This document shows positions 5,864 to 12,250 of a stretch of DNA of 12,250 bases, in pieces; position 1 is the stretch's first letter, and every line of letters begins with the position of its first letter. A program made the translations under genes and the position numbers. The stretch covers positions 1-12,250 of the forward strand of contig CAMPGG010000080.1 in assembly GCA_946885335.1 (NCBI GenBank), read 5' to 3'. The stretch comes from an uncultured Chitinophagaceae bacterium (lineage in GTDB: Bacteria; Bacteroidota; Bacteroidia; Chitinophagales; Chitinophagaceae). The notes under the pieces are model-generated. The model was given only the letters and a program-made list of their open reading frames with translations. It did no database searches and was not told the origin of the DNA.

Positions 5864-6274
5864 ATGGTCTATCTTACCCGCATTGAACATTTTAATGCGG
5901 CTCATAAATTGTATAATCCTGCCTGGAGCCGGGAACAAAACGAAGAGATATTTGGCAAATGTGCCAATGAGAATTGGCATGGCCATAATTATGAATTGTT
6001 TGTAACAATTAAAGGCCTTCCTGATCCAGAAACGGGTTTTTTATATGATGCAAAAAAATTAAGTACAATCATCCAGGAACATGTGATAGAAAAAGTTGAC
6101 CACCGAAACCTGAATGTAGACGTGGATTTTATGAAAAATAAAATGTGCTCCACTGAAAATCTAGCAGTTGGCATTTGGGAGCAATTAAAACCACATATTC
6201 CGGATAATGTTCAATTGCATTGCATTAAATTATATGAAACAGCCAGGATTTATGTTGAATATTATGGTGAATAA
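5864..6274 (+). CDS. 6-pyruvoyl-tetrahydropterin synthase family protein, tandem copy 1
   Basis: A 136-residue COG0720 (T-fold) enzyme; by family, it acts on 7,8-dihydroneopterin triphosphate, the product of FolE, to give 6-pyruvoyl-tetrahydropterin. The zinc ligands are His14 (FNAAH), His39 and His41 (HGHNY). Cys33 in GKCANENWHGH, with Asp79/His80 in VDHRNLN, forms the catalytic set, and Glu125 in LYETA anchors the pterin. The C-x5-HGH spacing matches tetrahydrobiopterin-type enzymes (mammalian-like) rather than queuosine QueD, which has C-x3-HGH. IFGKC and the VDHRNLN block also recall the mammalian enzyme. ATG 5864 is chosen because the upstream in-frame TTG lies in the promoter. Copy 2 follows after 17 bases and folE after that. 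Alternative: a related pterin activity of this promiscuous family. Confidence 0.92.
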   Translation: MVYLTRIEHFNAAHKLYNPAWSREQNEEIFGKCANENWHGHNYELFVTIKGLPDPETGFLYDAKKLSTIIQEHVIEKVDHRNLNVDVDFMKNKMCSTENLAVGIWEQLKPHIPDNVQLHCIKLYETARIYVEYYGE

Positions 6275-6291
6275 AAATATCTTCAAATAAT

Positions 6292-6714
6292 ATGACAGAT
6301 AAAAAAGTAGCGGTGTTCAGGAAAGAAAGTTTCAATGCCGCACATCGTTTAAACAATCCTGTTTGGGATGAAGCCACAAATGAAAAGATATTTGGCAAAT
6401 GCAATTTGCCTAATTACCATGGGCATAATTATGACCTGGTTGTAAAAGTGGTTGGATTGCCTGACCCAAAAACGGGTTTTGTAATGGATATGAAAGTTTT
6501 GTCGGACCTGATAAAAGAACAGGTCATTGAAAGGTTTGATCATAAAAATTTAAATCTTGATACCAGTGAGTTTAAGGAATTAAATCCAACAGCTGAAAAC
6601 ATTGCCATCGTCATTTATGATCTTTTAAGAAGCAAAATTGATTCAGCTTTGCAAATGCAGGTGCGACTTTATGAAACGCCACGCAACTTTGTTGAGTATC
6701 CCGCTGTTGTATAG
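6292..6714 (+). CDS. 6-pyruvoyl-tetrahydropterin synthase family protein, tandem copy 2
   Basis: A 140-residue paralogue of the preceding gene, roughly half identical by eye over the whole length. All functional residues remain: zinc ligands His18, His43 and His45, catalytic Cys37 in FGKCNLPNYHGHNY, Asp83/His84 in FDHKNLN, and Glu128 in LYETP. The C-x5-HGH spacing again points to the tetrahydrobiopterin type. Since both copies look catalytically complete, they may have split substrates, form a hetero-oligomer, or do successive steps; the sequence does not decide. The gene lies 17 bases after copy 1 and 36 bases before folE on the same strand, with no terminator between, so the three genes look like one operon. 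The conserved GLPDP-TGF segment is shared by both copies. Confidence 0.92.
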   Translation: MTDKKVAVFRKESFNAAHRLNNPVWDEATNEKIFGKCNLPNYHGHNYDLVVKVVGLPDPKTGFVMDMKVLSDLIKEQVIERFDHKNLNLDTSEFKELNPTAENIAIVIYDLLRSKIDSALQMQVRLYETPRNFVEYPAVV

Positions 6715-6750
6715 TTTGTAAAAAATAACAATCACCATAATTTTTAGGAA

Positions 6751-7347
6751 ATGGCTTATAAAAGAACAGAACATTACGATGAAGACGTTACAAAGAAATT
6801 GAAAGAAAACTATCACAGCACCATACAGTTGTTAGGCGAAGACCCTGATAGGGAAGGCCTGGTCAATACACCGGAACGTTTAGCCAAAGCGATGCAGTAT
6901 CTTACCCAGGGCTACCAGATGGATGCTAAAGCGATCATTGAATCTGCCAAATTTCATGAAAATGTCAGTGAAATGATCATTGTAAAGGATATAGAATTGT
7001 ATTCTCTATGTGAGCATCATATGGTGCCGTTTTTTGGAAAAGCGCATATTGCGTATATACCTAATGGATGGATTATGGGTTTGAGTAAAGTAGCACGGGT
7101 AGTGGATGTTTTTGCCCGCCGGTTGCAGGTGCAGGAACGATTAACTACACAGATCCTGGGAGCAATTAAAGACAGCCTTGATCCACTTGGTGTTGCTGTT
7201 GTAATTGAAGCCAAGCATTTATGCATGATGATGCGTGGCGTGCAAAAACAAAATTCTGTAACTACAACATCTGCGTTTGATGGTGAGTTTATGAAGAATG
7301 CTACACGCAGCGAATTTCTAAAACTTATTAGTTCAAAATTGAGCTGA
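6751..7347 (+). CDS. folE: GTP cyclohydrolase I, type IA
   Basis: FolE converts GTP to 7,8-dihydroneopterin triphosphate, the first step of folate and biopterin synthesis. The 198-residue protein has the full C-terminal catalytic domain. Zinc ligands Cys87 and His90 lie in [18 protein letters not shown], and Cys158 in [11 protein letters not shown]; these correspond to Cys110, His113 and Cys181 of the E. coli enzyme. [20 protein letters not shown] and the SVTTTSAF tail are family signatures. An N-terminal helical region with [17 protein letters not shown] is present, so it is complete. It is the third gene of the pterin operon, directly supplying the two tandem synthases upstream; its product could also feed folate synthesis. 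A strong hairpin 17 bases after the stop ends the operon. Confidence 0.98.
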   Translation: MAYKRTEHYDEDVTKKLKENYHSTIQLLGEDPDREGLVNTPERLAKAMQYLTQGYQMDAKAIIESAKFHENVSEMIIVKDIELYSLCEHHMVPFFGKAHIAYIPNGWIMGLSKVARVVDVFARRLQVQERLTTQILGAIKDSLDPLGVAVVIEAKHLCMMMRGVQKQNSVTTTSAFDGEFMKNATRSEFLKLISSKLS

Positions 7348-7353
7348 AAATAA

Positions 7354-7361
7354 TATGTTTG
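7354..7361 (+). promoter_or_regulatory. Possible -7 box for fabD
   Basis: TATGTTTG is a perfect TAnnTTTG match 7 bases after the folE stop and 2 bases before a terminator hairpin. A transcript starting a few bases on would begin in the left arm of that hairpin. The -33 region is poor (TTC about 19 bases upstream), so use as the fabD promoter is uncertain. Confidence 0.35.
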
Positions 7362-7363
7362 TA

Positions 7364-7392
7364 AACCCGGTTAGTTACCGGGTTCTTTTTTT
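7364..7392 (+). terminator. Rho-independent terminator of the pterin operon
   Basis: AACCCGGT (7364-7371) pairs perfectly with ACCGGGTT (7377-7384) around a 5-base loop, followed by a run of T residues (CTTTTTTT). It begins 17 bases after the folE stop. Confidence 0.88.
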
Positions 7393-7407
7393 ACCAAGAC
7401 TATATTT

Positions 7408-8298
7408 ATGAAACAAGCCTATGTATTCCCCGGCCAGGGTTCTCAATTTCCGGGAATGGGTAAAACACATTACGACAATAACGCATTTGCAAAAAAACTT
7501 TTCGAATCTGCTAACGAGGCATTAGGCTTTCGCATATCCGATATCATGTTTAATGGCACTGAAGATGATTTGAGGCAAACGGATGTTACGCAACCTGCAG
7601 TTTTTTTACATTCTGTTATCGCATACAGGAATATTGAAAGCGGCAGACCTGATATGGTAGCCGGTCATTCGCTCGGAGAGTTTTCTGCATTGGTGGCAAA
7701 TAGCACATTAAGTTTTGAAGATGCATTGCAATTGGTATCGATCCGTGCAAAAGCTATGCAAAAGGCCATTTCATTGCAACCTTCAACTATGGCTGCAGTT
7801 TTAGCTCTTGCCGATGAAAAAGTTGAAGAGATCTGTCAGCAGGTTCAGCATGAAACGGGCGAAATCGTTGTTCCCGCAAATTATAATTGTCCGGGGCAAT
7901 TGGTTATTTCTGGTACCATTAAAGGGGTTGAAATAGCTTGCGGAAAAATGAAGGAGGCGGGAGCTAAAAGAGCTTTGATATTACCTGTGGGTGGTGCATT
8001 TCATTCTCCCTTAATGCAACCGGCGCAGGAAGAATTAAAAGCGGCAATTGAAAAAACCAGTTTTCATAATCCTACTTGCCCGGTTTACCAGAATGTGGTA
8101 GCCAAACCTGTAATGGATAAAGAAGAAATTAAGCAAAACCTCATTGAGCAACTAACCGGTGCCGTTAGATGGACACAAACTATCCAGGCCATGATAGTGA
8201 ATGGAGCCCATACATTTGTTGAGATCGGTCCAGGTAAGGTTTTGCAAGGTCTTATTCAGAAAATCAGTAAGGATGTAAAGGTTGAGAATATTGATTAA
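7408..8298 (+). CDS. fabD: Malonyl-CoA:acyl carrier protein transacylase
   Basis: FabD moves the malonyl group from CoA to acyl carrier protein, feeding type II fatty-acid synthesis in the cytoplasm. The 296-residue protein is full length. FPGQGSQFPGMG at residues 7-18 forms the oxyanion region, and nucleophile Ser88 lies in GHSLGE (86-91). Arg113 in SIRAKAMQ binds the malonyl carboxylate, His199 in GGAFHS is the catalytic base partner, and VEIGPGKVLQGL (271-282) is the conserved C-terminal segment. It starts 60 bases after folE but is separated from it by a terminator, so it is probably a separate transcript. A weak hairpin follows the stop. No other fatty-acid synthesis gene is adjacent. 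Confidence 0.97.
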   Translation: MKQAYVFPGQGSQFPGMGKTHYDNNAFAKKLFESANEALGFRISDIMFNGTEDDLRQTDVTQPAVFLHSVIAYRNIESGRPDMVAGHSLGEFSALVANSTLSFEDALQLVSIRAKAMQKAISLQPSTMAAVLALADEKVEEICQQVQHETGEIVVPANYNCPGQLVISGTIKGVEIACGKMKEAGAKRALILPVGGAFHSPLMQPAQEELKAAIEKTSFHNPTCPVYQNVVAKPVMDKEEIKQNLIEQLTGAVRWTQTIQAMIVNGAHTFVEIGPGKVLQGLIQKISKDVKVENID

Positions 8299-8305
8299 TC
8301 CGGGC

Positions 8306-8332
8306 AAATAAGCCGCTTTATTTCGTTTTTTT
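8306..8332 (+). terminator. Weak terminator-like hairpin after fabD
   Basis: AAATAA (8306-8311) pairs with TTATTT (8318-8323) around a 6-base GC-rich loop, then a run of seven T residues (8326-8332). The stem is short and A:T-only, so termination would be inefficient; an alternative 3-bp GGC/GCC stem competes. Confidence 0.35.
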
Positions 8333-8383
8333 CTCTTGCAGGATTTTTGTAGATTTAGATATTCTTCACCAATACTAGGACAC

Positions 8384-9709
8384 ATGAGAAAATATCTACT
8401 CTCCCTGGTCTTTCTTGTAATTTATTTCAATTCCAATCTAAAAGCACAGGATAGAAAATGTGCTGCTAATGAAGTAATGGAAAGACAAATTTCACAGAAC
8501 CCAGGTTTTGCGATGAGAATGCTGGCAATTGAAAAACATACACAGGAATTTGTTTCTTATAAACGTTCTATAAAATCAAATAAAGGCAAACCTCCGGGAA
8601 CGCCAGGTGGTGGTAATGGAGGAGGAGGTGGTGGTGGCGAAGAACCTCCCACAACATTTAACCCGGTTACCATTCCTGTAGTGGTCCATGTACTTTATAA
8701 TAATAGTCAGCAGAATATTAGCAATGCCAGGATTACGGAGCAAATTGACATTCTGAACGAAGATTTTTCCGCAGCTAATGACGATATTGACAATTACATT
8801 CCAAGCCAATACACCTCTGTTGTTTCGCAAGGAACTGAAATAAGTTTTTGTCTTGTTCAAACCAAACGCGTACAAACTTCAGTAAGTTCATTTAGCACAA
8901 ACGATGCAATGAAGTTTAGTAGTTCCGGGGGCAGTGATGCTGTAGATCCAGCTAAATACCTGAACATTTGGGTTTGTAATATGGGCGGTGGAATTTTAGG
9001 CTACGCACAATTCCCTGGGGGCAATCCTGAAACAGATGGAGTGGTAGTTCTTTATTCGGCTTTTGGCAACACAAGTGGTAACTATGGATTAGGGCGTACT
9101 GCTACCCATGAAGTAGGACATTATTTTAACCTGCGGCATATATGGGGCGACAGGCGATGCGGTTCAGATTTAGTTGATGATACTCCGTTACATGATGCGG
9201 CTAATTATGGCTGTCCTTCTAATGGAGCTACCAGTAATTGTAAAGGGCCGATAGTTGAAATGTGGATGAATTATATGGATTATACTTATGACAGGTGTAT
9301 GTATATGTTTAGTGAAGGTCAGTCTTTAAGAATGCAGGCAACATTATCTGCCGGGGGCCCACGGGAAGGCATGGTTCAAACAAATGCATGTCAAACTATT
9401 ACATCTTCATCACCTTCTAATTATTTGATGGAATCGAATAATTCAAACTTTAAATTAAATGGATTCCAGGTATATCCAACCATAACTGCTGGAACCGTTA
9501 ATATTCGTTTTTATTCAGCAAAAAATAATGTAGCTGAATTCGCTTTATATAACAATGCGGGAATATTAGTAGCCAAAAAAAGATTTGCAGCTAACGAGGG
9601 ACAAAATATTAAATCTTTTGAATTGGATAATGTATCTAATGGCTTATACATTGCCCGGTTGAATGATAATGGAATTACACAAACGCAGAAACTGGTTATT
9701 CAGCATTGA
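8384..9709 (+). CDS. Secreted M43-family (cytophagalysin-like) zinc metalloprotease with T9SS sorting domain
   Basis: A 441-residue exported protease. Residues 1-22 form a Sec signal peptide (MRKYLLSLVFLVIYF..., ending LKAQ). A pro-region covers about 25-68, then a Pro/Gly-rich linker (70-90, with seven glycines in a row). The catalytic domain starts near VTIPVVVHVLYN (95-106). The zinc motif HEVGHYFNLRH covers 242-252 (His242, Glu243, His246, His252), and Met298 in NYMDY forms the Met-turn of metzincin-type enzymes. Cysteines at 199, 259, 277, 286, 305 and 336 could form disulfides. The last 80 residues (about 360-441, VYPTITAGTVNI to the end) look like a type A T9SS C-terminal domain, so the enzyme is probably carried across the outer membrane and released or surface-attached. 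ATG 8384 is preferred to an upstream TTG, as it begins the signal peptide. Substrate unknown. A one-mismatch -7 box, TAGATTTA, lies at 8350-8357. Confidence 0.92.
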   Translation: MRKYLLSLVFLVIYFNSNLKAQDRKCAANEVMERQISQNPGFAMRMLAIEKHTQEFVSYKRSIKSNKGKPPGTPGGGNGGGGGGGEEPPTTFNPVTIPVVVHVLYNNSQQNISNARITEQIDILNEDFSAANDDIDNYIPSQYTSVVSQGTEISFCLVQTKRVQTSVSSFSTNDAMKFSSSGGSDAVDPAKYLNIWVCNMGGGILGYAQFPGGNPETDGVVVLYSAFGNTSGNYGLGRTATHEVGHYFNLRHIWGDRRCGSDLVDDTPLHDAANYGCPSNGATSNCKGPIVEMWMNYMDYTYDRCMYMFSEGQSLRMQATLSAGGPREGMVQTNACQTITSSSPSNYLMESNNSNFKLNGFQVYPTITAGTVNIRFYSAKNNVAEFALYNNAGILVAKKRFAANEGQNIKSFELDNVSNGLYIARLNDNGITQTQKLVIQH

Positions 9710-9727
9710 AATTTTACTTTTTATAAT

Positions 9728-9763
9728 AAAAGAGAAACCAGCAATATTGGTTTCTCTTTTTTA
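9728..9763. terminator. Strong hairpin terminator between convergent genes
   Basis: AAAAGAGAAACCA (9728-9740) pairs perfectly with TGGTTTCTCTTTT (9748-9760), a 13-bp stem with a 7-base loop. T residues follow on the plus strand, and the minus-strand flank is also T-rich. It lies 19 bases after the protease stop and 71 bases after the end of the convergent acetyltransferase, so it may serve both. Confidence 0.88.
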
Positions 9764-9833
9764 TTTTAAGTCTTGAGTTTATGGTTTTTAATTATCGCTG
9801 TGACGTTCAAAAAATAATTTAATTCAACCAGGT

Positions 9834-10295
9834 TTAGCTAATCTTATTTAAGTCTATACTGCAATTGATCCATTCCGGGTCAAAGTCTGCATTGTATTTT
9901 TTGTAAAAATTAATTGCCGGTTCGTTCCATTCCAATACCTGCCATACAATGGCGTTGAATCTTTTTTCTTTAGCCTCTTCAATTAACCGATCCATCAATA
10001 GTTTTCCCAAACCTTTTCCCCTGCTTTTTTCGGTCACCAAAATATCTTCCAAATACATTCTTTGTCCCTTCCATGTACTATAACGGATATAGTAAAGCGC
10101 AAATCCGGTTACGATGCCATTTTCCTCAGCAACAAATGCCCACCAAACAGGTTTTTCTCCAAATCCACTTGCTTCAAAATGTTCCAGTGTAACAGTAACT
10201 TCATCCGGCGCTTTTTCATAAACAGCCAGTTCCTGTATCAATTCCAATAAACGGGGGCAATCTTCTTTTACAGCTCTTCTGATATTCATGCTCAT
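9834..10295 (-). CDS. GNAT N-acetyltransferase, spermidine/spermine (SSAT) or thialysine acetyltransferase-like
   Basis: A 153-residue cytoplasmic acetyl-CoA-dependent acetyltransferase. The acetyl-CoA pyrophosphate loop RGKGLG lies at residues 92-97. Segments SGFGEKPVWW, GFALYYIRYSTWKGQRMYLED and EWNEPAINFYKK (122-133) closely recall animal SSAT1/SSAT2, including the equivalent of catalytic Tyr140 (here Tyr131). By family it acetylates a primary amine: polyamines, or thialysine and related side-chain amines. The sequence alone does not choose between them. Its ATG shares one base with the stop of the upstream hydrolase (TAATG at 10293-10297), indicating translational coupling. A second ATG two codons on (giving MNIRRA) is an alternative start. 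It is the last gene of the minus-strand cluster and ends at the strong hairpin shared with the protease. Confidence 0.9.
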   Translation of the reverse strand: MSMNIRRAVKEDCPRLLELIQELAVYEKAPDEVTVTLEHFEASGFGEKPVWWAFVAEENGIVTGFALYYIRYSTWKGQRMYLEDILVTEKSRGKGLGKLLMDRLIEEAKEKRFNAIVWQVLEWNEPAINFYKKYNADFDPEWINCSIDLNKIS

Positions 10296-12121
10296 TATTG
10301 TTTTAATTTTTTTGCTTTAAATGTTCCATTAGGTTGTATAAAGCTCACTGCAATAATTTCTCCCTGGTCATTTTCTTCAAACAGTACACTGAATCCCTGC
10401 AGCGATTTAAATACGAACTTATGTTTTTCAGTAGGTGTTAATTCATATTCGGGCTGACCTTCAACAAATGCATACAGTGTGCTGTCACCCTTTATATAAA
10501 ATTTGGCCTTGGCGCCCGGCGATAATTCATATTCTCCCACATATTTTTCCAACTCCTTTTTTGTTATGGATTTGGCTTTTGGTTTTTTGTTAAAGGAAAG
10601 ATCTTCTTTCAATCCGGGTTGTAATGGCAAAGTTAATTTGACAACTTCAGCTGCGGTATTCATATAAAACTGTATGTACAACTGTCCCGGGTTTGATGTA
10701 TCAATGCCCTCTTTTTTATCTACAGTAAAAGGTTCGAAAATATCATAATGGTAATGACGCAGCCAACTTGTGTCAATGGGTGAATAGGCAAACAATGAAT
10801 CATTTTTCGCCACTATTTCCATGGTTCCATAACCGGGATGCTCATACAAACCTTCATAAGCATTTAGTTCAAATGATGGCTTGGTGCCTTTTTTTCGATT
10901 ACTGCCAACACCTTTCTGCGTTTCTTTTGCTATTGCTTTGGCTTCTGCTTCCGCACGGTTTATATTTCCTAACCAGTCAATTGGTTTTAAATTGAATAAC
11001 CTGTCGGAAATCATATTTCTCACAATTGAAGTAACAGAAGATCCGTTTTGATTAGTCAGTACGATAATGCCAATGCTGTCACTTGGATAATAACTGGTAG
11101 ATGCTGAAAATCCATCAATATTACCGCCGTGTTCAACACGGTAATGACCACGATAAGAACTCGTCATCCAACCAAATCCATAATTTCCAAAATGAATATC
11201 AGGATTGTCTTTGTCAGGTAAGCCACCCCTGATAACCATTTGAGAACTGCTTGCCTGGCTGATATAAGATGCAGGTAAAATTTCCTTTCCTTTAAATTTT
11301 CCACCATTGATCCAGGTGATCACCCAATTGGCCATTTCATTTACATTGCTGTTTATACTTCCCGCGGGCCCCATAGCATCAATATTATAATAATCCATTT
11401 TTTTTATGATGCTATCCTTGTAAACATAATATCCTTTTGAGGCATCATTACTTTTTGCCAGGTCATTTACACTGAAGTTGGATTGCTTCATACCCAGTGG
11501 TGTAAATATTTTTTCCTGTACATTTTCTTCCCATGATTTGCCGGTTAATTTTTCTGCAATCATTCCCTGTACTAAAAACATGAAATTATTATATTGCCAT
11601 GTCTGCCTTAATGGTGCAGAAGGCTCCATGTATTTTATTCTCCTTAGTAAACTATCCCTTGATGAAGACCGGAAAAGATACCAGCTATAATCATGTCGTG
11701 GAAGGCCTGTTCTGTGTGTCATCATATCCCTGATGGTAACCTGGTTATTCAATTCGTCATTATAAAAAAATAAGTCAGGCAGGTAAAGTCTTGCAGGTTT
11801 ATCATATTCAATATTGCCATTGTTATTTTCTATTCCTAATAATGCTGATGTAAAAGCTTTGGTACAGGAACCAATAGCAAATAATGTATTGGTGGTAACC
11901 GGTAGTTTATTTTCCAAATCACGATAACCATATCCTTTTGAAAAAATAACTTCATTATTTTTTACAACAGCAACGGCAAAACCTACCGCCTTCCTTTCCT
12001 TCAAAACCCGCTGAAAAGCGGTGTCCAGCCGGGCAAAAGGATCTTCTATTTTTTTACTTTTTTTCTGGGCAAATGTTAATGTACAGGGTAACAGGAATAA
12101 TACTAATAATAACTTATGCAT
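10295..12121 (-). CDS. Exported serine hydrolase, beta-lactamase class C / penicillin-binding-like, with C-terminal beta domains
   Basis: A 608-residue protein starting with a Sec signal peptide (residues 1-19, MHKLLLVLFLLPCTLTFAQ), so it acts in the periplasm or at the cell surface. The serine hydrolase domain covers about 30-380 and has the complete SxxK-YxN-HxG set: Ser85-Lys88 (SCTK), Tyr177-Asn179 (YNN) and His331-Gly333 (HGG). This family includes D-aminopeptidases, esterases and class C beta-lactamase relatives; the substrate cannot be told. A linker rich in Lys/Ala (388-412) leads to two beta-rich domains, about 417-505 and 524-606, each opening with a Tyr-x-Gly-x-Tyr type start (YEGLYE, YVGEYE), resembling DUF3471-type tail domains. 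The ATG is 24 bases after the stop of a PLP enzyme on the same strand and the stop touches the acetyltransferase start, so the three genes look like an operon. Confidence 0.93.
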   Translation of the reverse strand: MHKLLLVLFLLPCTLTFAQKKSKKIEDPFARLDTAFQRVLKERKAVGFAVAVVKNNEVIFSKGYGYRDLENKLPVTTNTLFAIGSCTKAFTSALLGIENNNGNIEYDKPARLYLPDLFFYNDELNNQVTIRDMMTHRTGLPRHDYSWYLFRSSSRDSLLRRIKYMEPSAPLRQTWQYNNFMFLVQGMIAEKLTGKSWEENVQEKIFTPLGMKQSNFSVNDLAKSNDASKGYYVYKDSIIKKMDYYNIDAMGPAGSINSNVNEMANWVITWINGGKFKGKEILPASYISQASSSQMVIRGGLPDKDNPDIHFGNYGFGWMTSSYRGHYRVEHGGNIDGFSASTSYYPSDSIGIIVLTNQNGSSVTSIVRNMISDRLFNLKPIDWLGNINRAEAEAKAIAKETQKGVGSNRKKGTKPSFELNAYEGLYEHPGYGTMEIVAKNDSLFAYSPIDTSWLRHYHYDIFEPFTVDKKEGIDTSNPGQLYIQFYMNTAAEVVKLTLPLQPGLKEDLSFNKKPKAKSITKKELEKYVGEYELSPGAKAKFYIKGDSTLYAFVEGQPEYELTPTEKHKFVFKSLQGFSVLFEENDQGEIIAVSFIQPNGTFKAKKLKQ

Positions 12122-12145
12122 AGCTGTTAGTTTTGAAATGTCTTT

Positions 12146-12250
12146 TTAACCTAAAGCCTGGTCAAGGTCCGCAATGATATCTTCCACATTTTCCATTCCC
12201 ACACTCATCCTGATCAATCCATCGGTAATACCATATTTTTTTCTTGCATC
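12146..12250 (-). CDS. C-terminus of a Cys/Met-metabolism PLP enzyme (cystathionine gamma-synthase/lyase type), cut by the window edge
   Basis: Only the last 34 codons and stop are in the window. The tail contains [20 protein letters not shown], the characteristic C-terminal signature of the trans-sulfuration family (cystathionine gamma-synthase, cystathionine beta/gamma-lyase, methionine gamma-lyase, O-acetylhomoserine sulfhydrylase); the arginine of LIRMSVG is the substrate-carboxylate-binding residue of the family. The fold and family are clear, but which member it is cannot be decided from the tail, and the catalytic lysine lies outside the window. The stop is 24 bases before the serine hydrolase start on the same strand with no promoter-like box between, so it probably heads or belongs to that operon. 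Confidence 0.87.
   Translation of the reverse strand, partial: DARKKYGITDGLIRMSVGMENVEDIIADLDQALG

Noticed and set aside
5864..6714. Annotation of the two pterin enzymes as QueD (queuosine pathway)
   Set aside because: Their C-x5-HGH spacing and folE neighbour fit the tetrahydrobiopterin type better, and no other queuosine gene is in the window.
9107..9139. Asn instead of Gly in the extended HExxHxxGxxH zinc motif of the protease
   Set aside because: All three zinc histidines and the catalytic Glu are present, and I recall Asn at this place in Bacteroidota cytophagalysin relatives, so I do not call it a defect.
1..12250. Mobile elements, CRISPR, tRNA/rRNA, toxin-antitoxin or defence systems
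   Set aside because: No transposase or integrase, inverted terminal repeats, spaced repeat arrays, or structured RNA signatures were seen. Gene content is housekeeping, regulation and secretion.

Overview
The window is AT-rich bacterial DNA with the hallmarks of the phylum Bacteroidota, most likely family Chitinophagaceae. Several gene starts have the TAnnTTTG -7 box used by the Bacteroidota primary sigma factor, with little Shine-Dalgarno signal. One secreted protease ends in a type IX secretion (T9SS) sorting domain, and menaquinone is made by the futalosine route (mqnB, mqnD). The family-level placement is inference from protein style, not a database result.

Layout, left to right. Positions 1 to about 168 (minus) hold the N-terminal part of a probable membrane protein that leaves the window; it has no canonical start codon. 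A gene-poor stretch (169-816) follows. Next come an orphan NarL-type response regulator (861-1520) and a SAM-dependent methyltransferase (1555-2304). A second intergenic stretch (2305-2739) carries a possible terminator and a cluster of repeated motifs. It leads into a second, paralogous response regulator (2740-3408). No histidine kinase is recognisable beside either regulator. A strong hairpin separates this gene from a class IV PLP aminotransferase/lyase (3469-4317), whose 3' end overlaps that of mqnD.

The centre is cofactor biosynthesis. mqnB and mqnD (minus strand, overlapping by 4 bases) form a menaquinone operon. It diverges from a pterin operon of two tandem 6-pyruvoyl-tetrahydropterin synthase paralogues and folE. 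The two promoters lie back to back in about 75 bp, so menaquinone and pterin synthesis may compete for RNA polymerase. The synthases carry the C-x5-HGH spacing of tetrahydrobiopterin-type enzymes rather than the C-x3-HGH of queuosine QueD. A hairpin closes the pterin operon; fabD (fatty-acid synthesis) and a secreted M43 metalloprotease follow on the plus strand.

The right part is a minus-strand cluster read from right to left: the C-terminus of a Cys/Met-metabolism PLP enzyme (cystathionine synthase/lyase type, cut by the window edge), a large exported serine hydrolase, and a GNAT acetyltransferase resembling spermidine/spermine or thialysine acetyltransferases. It converges on the protease across a 13-bp-stem terminator that may serve both directions.

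Most of this is ordinary chromosomal housekeeping. I found no defence system, mobile element, CRISPR array, tRNA or rRNA. The most interesting points are the duplicated tetrahydrobiopterin-type synthases with folE, the back-to-back divergent promoters, promoter-like boxes placed just in front of terminator hairpins, the repeat cluster before the second regulator, and the start-less membrane protein at the left edge.
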